Positions 27,880 to 38,010 of a stretch of 64,000 nucleotides of DNA are shown here, in pieces. The position numbers were made by a program, and so were the translations under genes. This DNA is from Rubrivivax gelatinosus IL144 (lineage in GTDB: Bacteria > Pseudomonadota > Gammaproteobacteria > Burkholderiales > Burkholderiaceae_C): contig NC_017075.1 in the NCBI RefSeq assembly GCF_000284255.1, forward strand, positions 4,650,001 to 4,714,000, written 5' to 3'. How positions within the stretch are numbered: the first letter of the stretch is position 1; every line of letters begins with the position of its first letter. Under the pieces are notes generated by a model. It saw nothing but the letters and a program-made list of their open reading frames with translations, was not told the origin of the DNA and did not search any database.

Positions 27880-28917
27880 ATGAGTAACGGACTGATCCCG
27901 GCCACCATCCTCACGGGCTTCCTGGGCAGCGGCAAGACGACGCTGCTCAAGCGCGTGCTGACCGAAGCGCACGGCCAGAAGATCGCCGTCATCGAGAACG
28001 AGTTCGGCGAGGAGAACATCGACAACGACATCCTCGTCGCCGACACCGAGGAACAGATCATCCAGATGAGCAACGGCTGCGTCTGCTGCACGATCCGCGA
28101 GGATCTGCGCTCGACGCTGTCGGACCTGGCCGAACGCCGCCGCAAGGGCCTGATCGCCTTCGACCGCGTGGTCATCGAGACCACCGGCCTGGCCGACCCC
28201 GGCCCGGTGGCGCAGACCTTCTTCATGGACGACGAGATCGCCGAGAGCTATCTGCTCGACTCGGTGGTCACGCTGGTCGACGCGGTGCACGCCGACGAGC
28301 AGCTCAACACGCGCCAGGAGGCGCGCCGCCAGGTGGGCTTCGCCGACCGGCTGTTCATCAGCAAGGCCGACCTCGCGCCCACCGCCGCGCTCGACGCGCT
28401 GCAGTACCGCCTGCGCCAGATGAACCCGCGCGCGCCGCAGCGCTCGGTGCATTTCGGCGAGGTCGCGATCGCCGAGATCTTCGACATCAAGGGCTTCAAC
28501 CTCAGCGCCAAGCTCGACATCGACCCGGACTTCCTGGCCGACCAGGCGCACGGGCACGACCACCACCATCACCACCACGATGGCGAGGCCTGCGACCACC
28601 CCAGCCACCACGCGCACGACGACGACGTGAAGTCCTTCGTCTTCCGCGCCAAGCGGCCGTTCAGCCCCGCCAAGCTGGAGGACTTCCTCGGCTCGGTGGT
28701 CCAGGTCTACGGCCCGAAGATGCTGCGCTACAAGGGCGTGCTGTACATGAAGGGCAGCGACCGCAAGGTCGTCTTCCAGGGCGTGCACCAGCTGATGGGC
28801 AGCGACCTCGGCCCCAAGTGGGCGCCCGGCGAAGACAAGCTCAGCAAGCTCGTGTTCATCGGCATCGACCTGCCCCGGGACATCCTCGAACAGGGCCTGG
28901 AGCAGTGCCTCGTCTGA
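27880..28917 (+). CDS. CobW/COG0523 G3E-family GTPase, putative metal chaperone
   Basis: A 345-residue G3E GTPase. Walker A is GFLGSGKTTLLKR (residues 12-24), the signature NGCVCCTIREDL contains the CxCC metal site near residue 67, SKAD is the guanine-specificity motif, and a His/Asp-rich loop (GHDHHHHHHDGE and HHAHDDD) precedes the CobW C-terminal domain. Such proteins deliver Zn2+, Co2+ or other metals to client proteins. No Zur box was found in the 123 bases before it. It lies 159 bases before dksA on the same strand. Confidence 0.92.
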   Translation: MSNGLIPATILTGFLGSGKTTLLKRVLTEAHGQKIAVIENEFGEENIDNDILVADTEEQIIQMSNGCVCCTIREDLRSTLSDLAERRRKGLIAFDRVVIETTGLADPGPVAQTFFMDDEIAESYLLDSVVTLVDAVHADEQLNTRQEARRQVGFADRLFISKADLAPTAALDALQYRLRQMNPRAPQRSVHFGEVAIAEIFDIKGFNLSAKLDIDPDFLADQAHGHDHHHHHHDGEACDHPSHHAHDDDVKSFVFRAKRPFSPAKLEDFLGSVVQVYGPKMLRYKGVLYMKGSDRKVVFQGVHQLMGSDLGPKWAPGEDKLSKLVFIGIDLPRDILEQGLEQCLV

Positions 28918-29076
28918 GGCCGGCCACCTGCCTCGGCGGGGGTGCCCCGCAGCGCCCCCGGCCGTGGCTACAATCCGCGCGCTTCGCGGGCCGCCGGCCC
29001 CGAGGACCCGACCCAGGGCTGCGGGTATAACAGGACATTCAGCGCGTCCCTGGACACAGGGCGAGGAGAGACTCCC

Positions 29077-29724
29077 GTGAGCAAGTCCCCAGCCAAGCCC
29101 GCGGTCGCCGCAGCCAAGACGGCCTCCAAGGCCGGCAAGGCCCCGGCAACGCCCGCCCCCTCGCCCGCTCCGGCACAGCCGGAGAACCGTTTCACTGCCC
29201 GTTTCGCGCCGGCCCGCCCGGCGCCCAAGAATTCGACCGAACCGATGGACGTCATCAAGCCGGCCGCCAAGGCCGACCCCAAGCTCGCCGATGCCTGGAA
29301 AAACAAGGCCGGCCGCGACCTGACCGAGGCCGAACTGCTCGCGATGCCCGACAGCGAGTACATGAACGACAAGCAGATCGAGTTCTTCCGCGCCCGTCTG
29401 CAGGGCCAGAAGGACGACCTGCTGTCCAACGCCGGTGAGACCACCGAGCACCTGCGCGAGGACACCTCGATCGTGCCGGACCCGGCCGACCGCGCGACGA
29501 TCGAAGAAGAGCACGCACTGGAGCTGCGCACCCGCGACCGCGAGCGCAAGCTGCTGAAGAAGATCTCCCAGGCGATGGCCCGCCTGGACAGCGGCGAATA
29601 CGGCTACTGCGACGAGACCGGCGAGCCGATCGGCCTGGCGCGCCTGCTGGCACGTCCGACCGCGACGCTGTCGCTGGAAGCGCAACAACGCCGCGAGCTC
29701 AAGCAGAAGATGTTCGGCGACTGA
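29077..29724 (+). CDS. dksA: RNA polymerase-binding regulator DksA, one-cysteine type
   Basis: Works with ppGpp on RNA polymerase to control rRNA, amino-acid and other promoters. A GTG start follows GAGGAGAG. Of 215 residues, the first 75 are a Lys/Ala/Pro-rich extension absent from the 151-residue E. coli protein. The coiled-coil tip region and the globular domain follow (LLAMPDSEYMNDKQIEFFRA; ERKLLKKISQAMARLDSGEY). The zinc-finger region reads YCDETGEPIGLARLLARPTA and then TLSLEAQQR: of the four classical cysteines only the first remains, so it cannot bind zinc in the classical way. A TACAAT -10-like box lies about 100 bases upstream. Confidence 0.95.
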   Translation: MSKSPAKPAVAAAKTASKAGKAPATPAPSPAPAQPENRFTARFAPARPAPKNSTEPMDVIKPAAKADPKLADAWKNKAGRDLTEAELLAMPDSEYMNDKQIEFFRARLQGQKDDLLSNAGETTEHLREDTSIVPDPADRATIEEEHALELRTRDRERKLLKKISQAMARLDSGEYGYCDETGEPIGLARLLARPTATLSLEAQQRRELKQKMFGD

Positions 29725-29779
29725 AGCCGGGCCTGAGCACGGCACACGCTGCCGTGCTGCCGCGGGCTACATTACGACC

Positions 29780-31510
29780 ATGGCGGACCCCAAGGACGGC
29801 GAGAGCTTCTTCCGCAAGGTGGTGCGGTTCGTCGCCAACCCGACGACCGACTGGACCGAGCTGAACTCGCGCCAGGACGACAACCGCGAGCTCGAACTCG
29901 AGAAGACCGAGCTCAAGGCGATGATCGAGCGCAAGCGGCGCAACGATTTCGTCCGCAAGCGCGAGTTCGACATGCTGCGCCGCGTGCGCCGCGAAGGGCT
30001 GTCGCCCGACCAGCTCGCCGCCCTGGGCGGCTCGTCGCGCCTGGACGACTCGGAAGCCCGGCTGCCGGAATCCTCCGGCACGCGCGGCGACTCCGGCGTC
30101 AAGGAGAAGATCGACGCCATCGAGCAGCAGATGGTCGGCGACGGCTACGACGCCGCACGCAGCGGCCGCGCACCGGCGACGCCGGTCGTCGCGCGCGAAC
30201 CCGCGCCGCGCAGCCCGGCGCCAGCGCCCGCCGGCGGCCTGGAGTTCGCGCCGCTGACCGCGCCGATCCCCGGCCAGCCGCTCAGCGACCTGCCGCCGCC
30301 GCCCACCGCGCCGGGCGTGATCCCGACGCTGACGCTGCCGACCTCGGTGCCCAGCGGCGTGATGCCGATGTCCAGCGAGTTCGGCAGCCCGTTCGCCGTC
30401 GAGGTCAGCGAGGTCGTGCACGACCCCGAGCTCGACGAGGCGGTGATCGCCTTCGCCAACGCCGACTTCAACACCTGCGAGCAGGCGCTGCAGCAGCTCA
30501 CCGGCGTCGGCGGCACGCGCGCCCAGCACGCCGAGACCTGGCTGGTGCTGTTCGACCTGTACCGCGCGATCGGCCAGCAGGCGCGTTTCGAGAGCCTGGC
30601 GATCGACTACGCGCAGCAGTTCGGCTGGTCGGCGCCGCAGTGGTATTCGCTGCCCAAGCTGGTGGCCGAAGCGGTGGCCGAGGAGCGCCCGCGCGGCAAC
30701 GGCCCGTCGACGCGAGCCTCGGGCGAGGTCGGCTGGACCTGCCCCGAAGCGCTGGACCTGGACGCGCTGGCGCGCCTGCGCTCGCTGACGCTGCAGATGC
30801 CGCTGCCCTGGGTCTTCGACTGGAGCCGGCTGCGCTCGATCGACCCCGAGGCGGCGATGCAGCTGTCGACGCTGTTCCGGCTGTGGGCCGGGCAGGCGCT
30901 GGAGATGCGCTGGATCGCCGGCGACCAGCTCTTCGCCGTGCTCGCCGAAGCCGCGCCGACCGGCGTGCGCGACGCCGACCCAGCCTACTGGCTGACGCGC
31001 CTCGACGCGCTGCGCCTGGCCAACCGCGCCGACCAGTTCGACGAGGCGGCGATCGACTATTGCGTCACCTACGAGGTCTCGCCGCCGTCGTGGGAGCCGG
31101 CGCGCTGCCGCGTGCGCATCAGCGGCACCGGGCTGTCGACGCGCACGCCGCCGATGTCGATGGTCGGCGAGGTGTCGACCAGCTTCCTCGAGTCGGCGAT
31201 GCCCGACGACACCGTGCTGCAGGTCGAACAGGCCCACGTCGAGCTCTCCGGCCAGCTGGTCGGCGACATCGCCTCGACGCTGGCGCTGCTCGACGGCCAG
31301 CTCGGCGCGGCGCCGCTGGTCAGCGTCTCCTGCGCGCGCCTGATCCGCGTCGACTTCATCGCCGCCGGCGACCTGCTCAACTGGGTCATCACCAAGGGCG
31401 AGACCGAGAAGCGCTCGGTGATGTTCGTCGACGCCCACCGCCTCGTCGCGCTGTTCTTCGGCGCGATGGGCATCAACGCCCACGCCAAGGTCCAGGTGCG
31501 CAAGGTCTAG
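29780..31510 (+). CDS. STAS-domain (MlaB-like) protein of unknown function
   Basis: A 576-residue protein in three parts. The highly charged N-terminus (ELELEKTELKAMIERKRR, residues about 38-55) looks helical. A long Pro/Ala linker at about 130-205 follows, then a helical region resembling a tetratricopeptide-like unit. The C-terminal half contains two STAS-like stretches: FDWSRLRSIDPEAAMQLSTL and VSCARLIRVDFIAAGDLLNW, each followed by a hydrophobic strand-helix pattern as in MlaB and anti-sigma-factor antagonists. Such architecture suggests a protein-protein or membrane-linked role; no partner is known. A TACATT -10-like box lies just upstream. It sits between dksA and hslV. Confidence 0.7.
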   Translation: MADPKDGESFFRKVVRFVANPTTDWTELNSRQDDNRELELEKTELKAMIERKRRNDFVRKREFDMLRRVRREGLSPDQLAALGGSSRLDDSEARLPESSGTRGDSGVKEKIDAIEQQMVGDGYDAARSGRAPATPVVAREPAPRSPAPAPAGGLEFAPLTAPIPGQPLSDLPPPPTAPGVIPTLTLPTSVPSGVMPMSSEFGSPFAVEVSEVVHDPELDEAVIAFANADFNTCEQALQQLTGVGGTRAQHAETWLVLFDLYRAIGQQARFESLAIDYAQQFGWSAPQWYSLPKLVAEAVAEERPRGNGPSTRASGEVGWTCPEALDLDALARLRSLTLQMPLPWVFDWSRLRSIDPEAAMQLSTLFRLWAGQALEMRWIAGDQLFAVLAEAAPTGVRDADPAYWLTRLDALRLANRADQFDEAAIDYCVTYEVSPPSWEPARCRVRISGTGLSTRTPPMSMVGEVSTSFLESAMPDDTVLQVEQAHVELSGQLVGDIASTLALLDGQLGAAPLVSVSCARLIRVDFIAAGDLLNWVITKGETEKRSVMFVDAHRLVALFFGAMGINAHAKVQVRKV

Positions 31511-31564
31511 GCGGGCACCGCCCGGACTTGAAGCGGCCGCGGCCGGCCTCACTTGCAACGGACC

Positions 31565-32104
31565 ATGGAATCCTTTCACGGCACGACCATCCTCAGCGTG
31601 CGCCGCGGCCCCCTCGTCGCGCTCGGCGGCGACGGCCAGGTGACGCTCGGCAACATCGTCGTCAAGTCGAGCGCGCGCAAGGTGCGCAAGCTCTACCGCG
31701 ACCAGGTGCTCGCCGGCTTCGCCGGGGCCACCGCCGACGCCTTCACGCTGTTCGAACGCTTCGAGGCCAAGCTCGAGAAGCACCAGGGCCATCTGCAGCG
31801 TGCGTCCATCGAACTCACCAAGGACTGGCGCACCGACCGCGTGCTGCGCCGCCTGGAGGCGATGCTGGCGGTGGCCGATGCGACCAGCTCGCTGATCATC
31901 ACCGGCAACGGCGACGTGCTGGAACCCGAGCACGGCATCGTCGCGATCGGCTCCGGTGGCGCCTACGCCCAGGCCGCCGCGCGCGCGCTGCTGCAGCACA
32001 CCGAGCTGGCGCCGCAGGACATCGTCAAGCGCTCGCTCGAGATCGCCGGCGACCTGTGCATCTACACCAACCAGTCGCACACCATCGAGGTGCTGGGCGC
32101 CTGA
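31565..32104 (+). CDS. hslV: ATP-dependent protease subunit HslV
   Basis: Proteolytic chamber of the HslVU (ClpYQ) protease. The translation starts [15 protein letters not shown]; the second Thr-type residue after HG is the catalytic N-terminal threonine, so a six-residue leader must be removed. The remaining core ([38 protein letters not shown]) is typical. 179 residues, as expected. First gene of the hslVU pair. Confidence 0.96.
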   Translation: MESFHGTTILSVRRGPLVALGGDGQVTLGNIVVKSSARKVRKLYRDQVLAGFAGATADAFTLFERFEAKLEKHQGHLQRASIELTKDWRTDRVLRRLEAMLAVADATSSLIITGNGDVLEPEHGIVAIGSGGAYAQAAARALLQHTELAPQDIVKRSLEIAGDLCIYTNQSHTIEVLGA

Positions 32105-32168
32105 AACCCGGCCCGCACCCCGCCCACCGCTCCACCCTCGCCCGGCCCCCCGCGGCCGGCGCCCCGCG

Positions 32169-33488
32169 ATGACCTACTCGATGACCCCGCAGGAGATCGT
32201 CTCCGAGCTCGACCGCCACATCGTCGGCCAGAACGCCGCCAAACGCGCCGTCGCGATCGCGCTGCGCAACCGCTGGCGCCGCCAGCAGGTCGACGAGAAG
32301 CTGCGCGGCGAGATCACGCCGAAGAACATCCTGATGATCGGCCCGACCGGCGTCGGCAAGACCGAGATCGCGCGCCGCCTGGCCAAGCTGGCCGACGCGC
32401 CTTTCGTCAAGGTCGAGGCGACCAAGTTCACCGAGGTCGGCTACGTCGGCAAGGACGTCGACACCATCGTGCGCGACCTCGTCGAGGTGGCAGTCAAGCA
32501 GGAGCGCGAACGCGCCATCCGCCGCCAGCGCGCCAAGGCCGAGGACGCCGCCGAGGAGCGCGTGCTCGACGCCCTGGTGCCGCCGCCGCGCGACCTGCGC
32601 GAGAGCAGCGACAACACCGCCCGCCAGGTGATGCGCAAGCGCCTGCGCGAAGGCGCGCTGGCCGACAAGGAGATCGAGATCGAGGTCGCCGATCCCAAGC
32701 CCTCGCTCGAGATCCTCGGGCCCCAGGGCATGGAGGAGATGGCCGAGCAGTTGAAGGGCCTGTTCTCGCAGATGGGCCAGGGCAAGCGCAACGTGCGCAA
32801 GCTGAAGATCGCCGAGGCGCTGGAGAAGCTGACCGAGGAGGAAGCCGGCAAGCTGGTCAACGAGGAGGAGATCCGCACCGCCGCGCTGGCCAACGCCGAA
32901 GGCAACGGCATCGTCTTCATCGACGAGATCGACAAGGTAGCCTCGCGCTCCGAGCACGGCGGCGCCGACGTCTCGCGCCAGGGCGTGCAGCGCGACCTGC
33001 TGCCGCTGGTCGAAGGCACCGCCGTCAGCACCAAGTACGGCATCGTCAAGACCGACCACATCCTGTTCATCGCCAGCGGCGCCTTCCACCTGGCCAAGCC
33101 CAGCGACCTGATCCCGGAGCTGCAGGGGCGTTTCCCGATTCGCGTCGAGCTGGGCTCGCTGTCGGTCGACGACTTCGAGGCCATTTTGACCAGCACCCAC
33201 GCCAGCCTGGTCAAGCAGTACCAGGCGCTGCTGGCCACCGAAGGCGTGACGCTGGAGCTGGCGCCCGAGGCCGTGCGCCGCATCGCCCAGATCGCCTACG
33301 AGGTCAACGAACGCACCGAGAACATCGGCGCACGCCGCCTGGCGACGGTGATGGAGCGCCTGCTCGACGACATCAGCTTCGACGCGCCCAACCGCGGCGG
33401 CCAGACGGTGACGGTGGACGCCGCCGAAGTCGACCGCCGCCTGGGCGAGCTGTCGCGCGACGAGGACCTGTCGCGCTACATCCTTTAG
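32169..33488 (+). CDS. hslU: ATP-dependent protease ATPase subunit HslU
   Basis: AAA+ unfoldase partner of HslV, 439 residues. It starts [20 protein letters not shown]. Walker A is [13 protein letters not shown] (near residue 60), Walker [13 protein letters not shown] (near 255), sensor region [16 protein letters not shown], and the C-terminal tail DLSRYIL is the peptide that docks into HslV and activates it. It lies 64 bases after hslV. Confidence 0.97.
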   Translation: MTYSMTPQEIVSELDRHIVGQNAAKRAVAIALRNRWRRQQVDEKLRGEITPKNILMIGPTGVGKTEIARRLAKLADAPFVKVEATKFTEVGYVGKDVDTIVRDLVEVAVKQERERAIRRQRAKAEDAAEERVLDALVPPPRDLRESSDNTARQVMRKRLREGALADKEIEIEVADPKPSLEILGPQGMEEMAEQLKGLFSQMGQGKRNVRKLKIAEALEKLTEEEAGKLVNEEEIRTAALANAEGNGIVFIDEIDKVASRSEHGGADVSRQGVQRDLLPLVEGTAVSTKYGIVKTDHILFIASGAFHLAKPSDLIPELQGRFPIRVELGSLSVDDFEAILTSTHASLVKQYQALLATEGVTLELAPEAVRRIAQIAYEVNERTENIGARRLATVMERLLDDISFDAPNRGGQTVTVDAAEVDRRLGELSRDEDLSRYIL

Positions 33489-33527
33489 GCGGTCAACGAG
33501 CCCGAGCCGGCTCCTAGGCGCCGGCCA

Positions 33528-33694
33528 TCAAGCTTCCCGCCACGACCCGGCTTCGCCGGGTCGTCGGCGGACGGCCTTGCAGGCCGCGCCGGGCCAGTGG
33601 CCCGGCCCTTCGCCAGGCGCGATCCGTCCACAGGACGGCTCTCGTCCGGGCTCAGCCCCTTGGGGGGTAGCGAGCGAATGCGAGCTTGGGGGCT
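33528..33694 (-). repeat. Intergenic hairpin repeat, copy 2 (after coaX)
   Basis: Same ends as the element at 22133-22219 but about 80 bases longer in the middle. The insertion adds nested hairpins, for example GCCGGGCCAGTGGCCCGGC and CCGTCCACAGGACGG. The element lies between convergent hslU and coaX and ends 3 bases before the coaX stop codon, in the same orientation relative to transcription of the minus-strand gene as copy 1. Confidence 0.75.
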
Positions 33695-33697
33695 CCA

Positions 33698-34456
33698 TCA
33701 GCGCTGGGCTTGCAGAGCCAGCAGGCCTTCGAAGATCAACGAATCGACGATCTCGAACGGCGGGTGCACCAGCGGTGCGAGCTTGACCGCCGCGCCGCCG
33801 GTCATCAGCAGCAGCGCCGACGCGCCGGTGACCTGAACTAGGCGCCGGTGCTGGCGCTCGATGGCGCCGGCCAGCGCCGCCGCGCCGCCGCTCATCAGCG
33901 CGTCGCTGGTGTTCTTCGGGAAGTCGACGACGTCGCCGGTGGGCACCTTCAGCCCCGCGGTGCCCATCTCCAGCGCACGCAGCATCAGGCCGAAGCCCGG
34001 CAGGATCAGCCCGCCGAGGAAACGGCCGTCGGCGTCGATCGCGTCGACGGTGACCGCGGTGCCGACCATGACGATCAGCGCCGGGCGCCGCGAACCGGTG
34101 GCCAGCGCACGCTGGCGCGCGCCGATCAGCGCCGCCCAGCGGTCGGCACCGAGGCGGTTCGGGTGTTCGTAGCCGTTGATCACGCCGCAGTCCTGCGCCG
34201 TCGGCACCACCCAGCGCGGCTCCAGGTCCCAGATCTCGAGCTGCTCCTCGGCGCGGCGACGCACGACGTCGCCGGCCACGGCGCAGCCCAGCATCGCGGT
34301 CGGCGCCGGCAGCGCCTTCCAGTCGGTGTCGGCGAGCGTGTCGATGGTTTCGAGGAACGCGGCCCCGTGCGCCAGCAGCGTCGCGCCAGGCTGCGGGGCG
34401 TCGTACAGGCCCCACTTCAGGCGCGTGTTGCCGATATCGATGGCGAGAAAAGTCAT
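33698..34456 (-). CDS. coaX: Type III pantothenate kinase
   Basis: Catalyses the first step of coenzyme A synthesis. 252 residues with the ASKHA motifs of the family: [14 protein letters not shown] at the N-terminus, [19 protein letters not shown] near residue 100, and [13 protein letters not shown]. The ATG giving [10 protein letters not shown] was chosen; the longer open frame upstream lacks homology. The neighbour birA, frequent in betaproteobacteria, is not present in this window. Confidence 0.93.
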   Translation of the reverse strand: MTFLAIDIGNTRLKWGLYDAPQPGATLLAHGAAFLETIDTLADTDWKALPAPTAMLGCAVAGDVVRRRAEEQLEIWDLEPRWVVPTAQDCGVINGYEHPNRLGADRWAALIGARQRALATGSRRPALIVMVGTAVTVDAIDADGRFLGGLILPGFGLMLRALEMGTAGLKVPTGDVVDFPKNTSDALMSGGAAALAGAIERQHRRLVQVTGASALLLMTGGAAVKLAPLVHPPFEIVDSLIFEGLLALQAQR

Positions 34457-34590
34457 GGTGAACGAGGGGCCGGGCGGCACGAGGGCGCGAGAGTAACAGT
34501 GCCGCGAGGGTAGCGCCCGTCCGGCTGTCGAGCGGGATAACCCCGACGGTTTCGCTCCGCCGCGGCGGCGGCAGCGCGGCATGATCGGCC

Positions 34591-34614
34591 ATTGACGTTG
34601 ACGTAAACGTCAAT
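34591..34614. promoter_or_regulatory. LiuR-type operator upstream of icmF
   Basis: 24-base near-palindrome with perfect 9-base arms ATTGACGTT and AACGTCAAT around GACGTA. It lies 29 bases before the icmF ATG and has the same core as the copies near mccB, liuA and liuR. Confidence 0.85.
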
Positions 34615-34643
34615 CGCGTGCAACCGCCTCACCGACGACCGCC

Positions 34644-37600
34644 ATGACCGAGCTGTCCGCCGACTACCAGGCCCTCGCCGCCTACCGCCCGACGCACAAG
34701 GTGCGTTTCGTCACCGCCGCCAGCCTGTTCGACGGCCACGACGCGTCGATCAACATCATGCGGCGCATCCTGCAGAGCATGGGCTGCGAGGTGATCCACC
34801 TCGGCCACAACCGCTCGGTCGACGAGGTCGTCACCGCGGCGCTGCAGGAGGACGTGCAGGGCATCGCGATCAGCAGCTACCAGGGCGGCCACGTCGAGTA
34901 CTTCAAGTACATGGTCGACCAGCTGCGCGCACGCGGCGGCGAGCAGGTGCAGGTCTTCGGCGGCGGCGGCGGCGTCATCGTGCCGGCCGAGATCCGCGAG
35001 CTGCAGGCCTACGGCGTCACGCGCCTGTACAGCCCCGAGGACGGCCAGCGCATGGGCCTGGCCGGCATGATCGGCGAGATGGTGATGCGCTGCGACCGCG
35101 ACCTGTCGCCGCAGGCGCCCACCGAAGTCGCCGCGCTGCAGGGCCATGGCGACGCCGCCTGGCGCGCGCTGGCGCAGGCCATCACGGCGCTGGAGAACGG
35201 CCGCGCCGACCCCGGCTTCAAGGCCGCGCTGGCCGCCGCCGGGCGCAAGGCGCCGGTCGTCGGCATCACCGGCACCGGCGGCGCCGGCAAGTCCAGCCTG
35301 ACCGACGAGCTGATCCGCCGCCTGCGCCTGGACCAGGACGACCGGCTGCGCATCGCGGTGATCTCGATCGACCCCAGCCGGCGGCGCACCGGCGGCGCGC
35401 TGCTCGGCGACCGCATCCGCATGAACGCCATCGCGCCGTGGCCCAAGCCGGCCGGCCAGGACGGCGCTCATGATTCCGGGGCCCGGGTCTTCATGCGCAG
35501 CCTCGCCACCCGCGACTACGGCAGCGAGATCAGCCAGGCCCTGCCCGACGTGCTGCTGGCGGTGCAGGCCGCCGGCTTCGACCTCGTCGTCGTCGAGACC
35601 TCGGGCATCGGCCAGGGCGACGCGGCCATCGTGCCGCACGTCGACGTGCCGGTCTACGTGATGACGCCCGAGTTCGGAGCCGCCAGCCAGCTTGAGAAGA
35701 TCGACATGCTGGACTTCGCCGAGTTCGTGGCGATCAACAAGTTCGACCGCAAAGGCGCGGCCGACGCCTGGCGCGACGTCTGCAAGCAGGTGCAGCGCAA
35801 CCGCGGCGCCTTCGGCGACAAGCCCGAGACGATGCCTGTCTTCGGCACGATGGCCAGCCGCTTCAACGACGACGGCGTCACCGCGCTGGCCCAGGCGATG
35901 AAGCCGCGCCTGGCGGCACTGGGCCTGCCGCTGGCCGAAGGCCGGCTGGACGCGGTGGCCACCCGCGTCTCGACCTGCCAGCACGCCATCGTGCCGCCCG
36001 GGCGCACGCGCTACCTCGCCGACATCGCCGACGCGGTGCGCGGCTACAAGCGCCGCGCGCGCGAGCAGGCGGCGCTGGCGCGCGAAGCCCAGCAGCTGCG
36101 CGCCACGGCGGCGATGCTGCGCGCCGACAAGCCCGAGCGCCACCGCGCCGCCGAGGCCGTCACCGACCTCGCCGAGCAGCGCGAGGCGCGCCTGGACCCG
36201 CAGGCGCGCAAGCTGCTGGCGCAGTGGGACGAGATGCAGCGCGCCTATTCCGGCGCCGAGTACGTCGTGAAGATCCGCGACCGCGAGATTCGCACCGCGC
36301 TGACGCACACCACGCTGTCGGGCAACACGATCCGCAAGGTCGCGCTGCCGACCTGGGAGGACCACGGCGAGCGCCTGAAGTGGCTGCTGCTGGAGAACGT
36401 GCCGGGCTCGTTCCCGTACACCGCCGGCGTCTTCGCCTTCAAGCGCGAGAACGAGGACCCGACGCGCATGTTCGCCGGCGAAGGCGACGCCTTCCGCACC
36501 AACCGGCGCTTCAAGCTGCTGTCCGAGGGCATGCCGGCCAAGCGCCTGTCCACCGCCTTCGACTCGGTGACGCTGTACGGCCACGACCCCGAGCGCCGGC
36601 CCGACGTCTACGGCAAGGTCGGCAACTCCGGCGTGTCGATCGCCACGCTCGACGACCTGAAGGTGCTGTACTCGGGCTTCGACCTGTGCAGCGCCAGCAC
36701 CTCGGTCAGCATGACGATCAACGGCCCGGCGCCGACGATCCTGGCGATGTTCATGAACACCGCCGTCGACCAGCAGCTGGAGAAGTTCCGCGCCGACAAC
36801 GGCCGCGAGCCGACCGACGACGAGGCGGCCAAGATCCGCGCCTGGGTGTTCGAGAACGTGCGCGGCACGGTGCAGGCCGACATCCTCAAGGAGGACCAGG
36901 GCCAGAACACCTGCATCTTCTCGACCGAGTTCAGCCTCAAGGTGATGGGCGACATCGCCCAGTGGTTCGTGCACCACGGCGTGCGCAACTTCTATTCGGT
37001 GTCGATCTCGGGCTATCACATCGCCGAGGCCGGAGCCAACCCGATCAGCCAGCTCGCGTTCACGCTCGCCAACGGCTTCACCTACGTGGAGGCGTATCTC
37101 GCGCGCGGCATGCACATCGACGACTTCGCGCCCAACCTGAGCTTCTTCTTCAGCAACGGCATGGACCCGGAGTACACGGTGATGGGCCGCGTCGCGCGCC
37201 GCATCTGGGCGCTGGCGATGAAGGAGCGTTACGGCACCAACGAACGCAGCCAGAAGCTGAAGTACCACATCCAGACCAGCGGCCGCAGCCTGCACGCCCA
37301 GGAGATCGCGTTCAACGACATCCGCACCACGCTGCAGGCGCTGATCGCGGTCTACGACAACTGCAACTCGCTGCACACCAACGCCTACGACGAGGCGATC
37401 ACCACACCCACCGAGGAGAGCGTGCGCCGGGCGATGGCGATCCAGCTGATCATCAACCGCGAGTGGGGCCTGGCGAAGAACGAGAACCCGAACCAGGGCG
37501 CCTTCGTCATCGACGAGCTGACCGAACTCGTCGAGGAGGCCGTGCTGGCCGAGTTCGAGCGCATCGCCGAACGCGGCGGCGTGCTCGGCGCGATGGAGAC

Positions 37601-37961
37601 CGGCTACCAGCGCGGCCGCATCCAGGAAGAAAGCCTGCACTACGAGACGCTGAAGCACGACGGCCGGCACCCGATCATCGGCGTCAACACCTTCCGCAAC
37701 CCGCACGGCGACCCGGTGCCCGAGACGATCGAGCTCGCGCGTTCGACCGAAGACGAGAAGCAGAGCCAGCTCGCGCGGCTGGCCGACTTCCACGCCCGCC
37801 ACGCCGCCGAGGCGCCGGCGATGCTGCGCCGGCTGCAGCAGGCGGTGATCGCCGACGCCAACGTCTTCGAGGTGCTGATGGACGCGGTGCGCGTCTGCTC
37901 CCTGGGGCAGATCACGGCCGCGCTGTTCGAAGTCGGCGGGCAGTACCGGCGCTCGATGTAG
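34644..37961 (+). CDS. icmF: Fused isobutyryl-CoA mutase with G-protein chaperone
   Basis: Single-chain adenosylcobalamin mutase of 1105 residues, the IcmF layout. Residues about 10-150 form the B12-binding domain ([16 protein letters not shown], with the D-x-H cobalt-ligand motif, and [12 protein letters not shown]). The MeaI-like G domain at about 205-420 has Walker [28 protein letters not shown] and NKFDRKG. The large mutase domain follows ([40 protein letters not shown]). It interconverts isobutyryl- and n-butyryl-CoA, and family members also act on isovaleryl-/pivalyl-CoA. The palindrome just upstream links it to LiuR and thus to branched-chain acyl-CoA catabolism. Confidence 0.95.
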   Translation: MTELSADYQALAAYRPTHKVRFVTAASLFDGHDASINIMRRILQSMGCEVIHLGHNRSVDEVVTAALQEDVQGIAISSYQGGHVEYFKYMVDQLRARGGEQVQVFGGGGGVIVPAEIRELQAYGVTRLYSPEDGQRMGLAGMIGEMVMRCDRDLSPQAPTEVAALQGHGDAAWRALAQAITALENGRADPGFKAALAAAGRKAPVVGITGTGGAGKSSLTDELIRRLRLDQDDRLRIAVISIDPSRRRTGGALLGDRIRMNAIAPWPKPAGQDGAHDSGARVFMRSLATRDYGSEISQALPDVLLAVQAAGFDLVVVETSGIGQGDAAIVPHVDVPVYVMTPEFGAASQLEKIDMLDFAEFVAINKFDRKGAADAWRDVCKQVQRNRGAFGDKPETMPVFGTMASRFNDDGVTALAQAMKPRLAALGLPLAEGRLDAVATRVSTCQHAIVPPGRTRYLADIADAVRGYKRRAREQAALAREAQQLRATAAMLRADKPERHRAAEAVTDLAEQREARLDPQARKLLAQWDEMQRAYSGAEYVVKIRDREIRTALTHTTLSGNTIRKVALPTWEDHGERLKWLLLENVPGSFPYTAGVFAFKRENEDPTRMFAGEGDAFRTNRRFKLLSEGMPAKRLSTAFDSVTLYGHDPERRPDVYGKVGNSGVSIATLDDLKVLYSGFDLCSASTSVSMTINGPAPTILAMFMNTAVDQQLEKFRADNGREPTDDEAAKIRAWVFENVRGTVQADILKEDQGQNTCIFSTEFSLKVMGDIAQWFVHHGVRNFYSVSISGYHIAEAGANPISQLAFTLANGFTYVEAYLARGMHIDDFAPNLSFFFSNGMDPEYTVMGRVARRIWALAMKERYGTNERSQKLKYHIQTSGRSLHAQEIAFNDIRTTLQALIAVYDNCNSLHTNAYDEAITTPTEESVRRAMAIQLIINREWGLAKNENPNQGAFVIDELTELVEEAVLAEFERIAERGGVLGAMETGYQRGRIQEESLHYETLKHDGRHPIIGVNTFRNPHGDPVPETIELARSTEDEKQSQLARLADFHARHAAEAPAMLRRLQQAVIADANVFEVLMDAVRVCSLGQITAALFEVGGQYRRSM

Positions 37962-38010
37962 GCGCGGCGCGCGGACCCGGGGCTGGTGCCGGCGCGGTGC
38001 CGCTCGGGCT

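Noticed and set aside
34629..37802. Open frame of 1057 codons opposite icmF
   Set aside because: Antisense to a fully conserved mutase, with biased composition and no homology.
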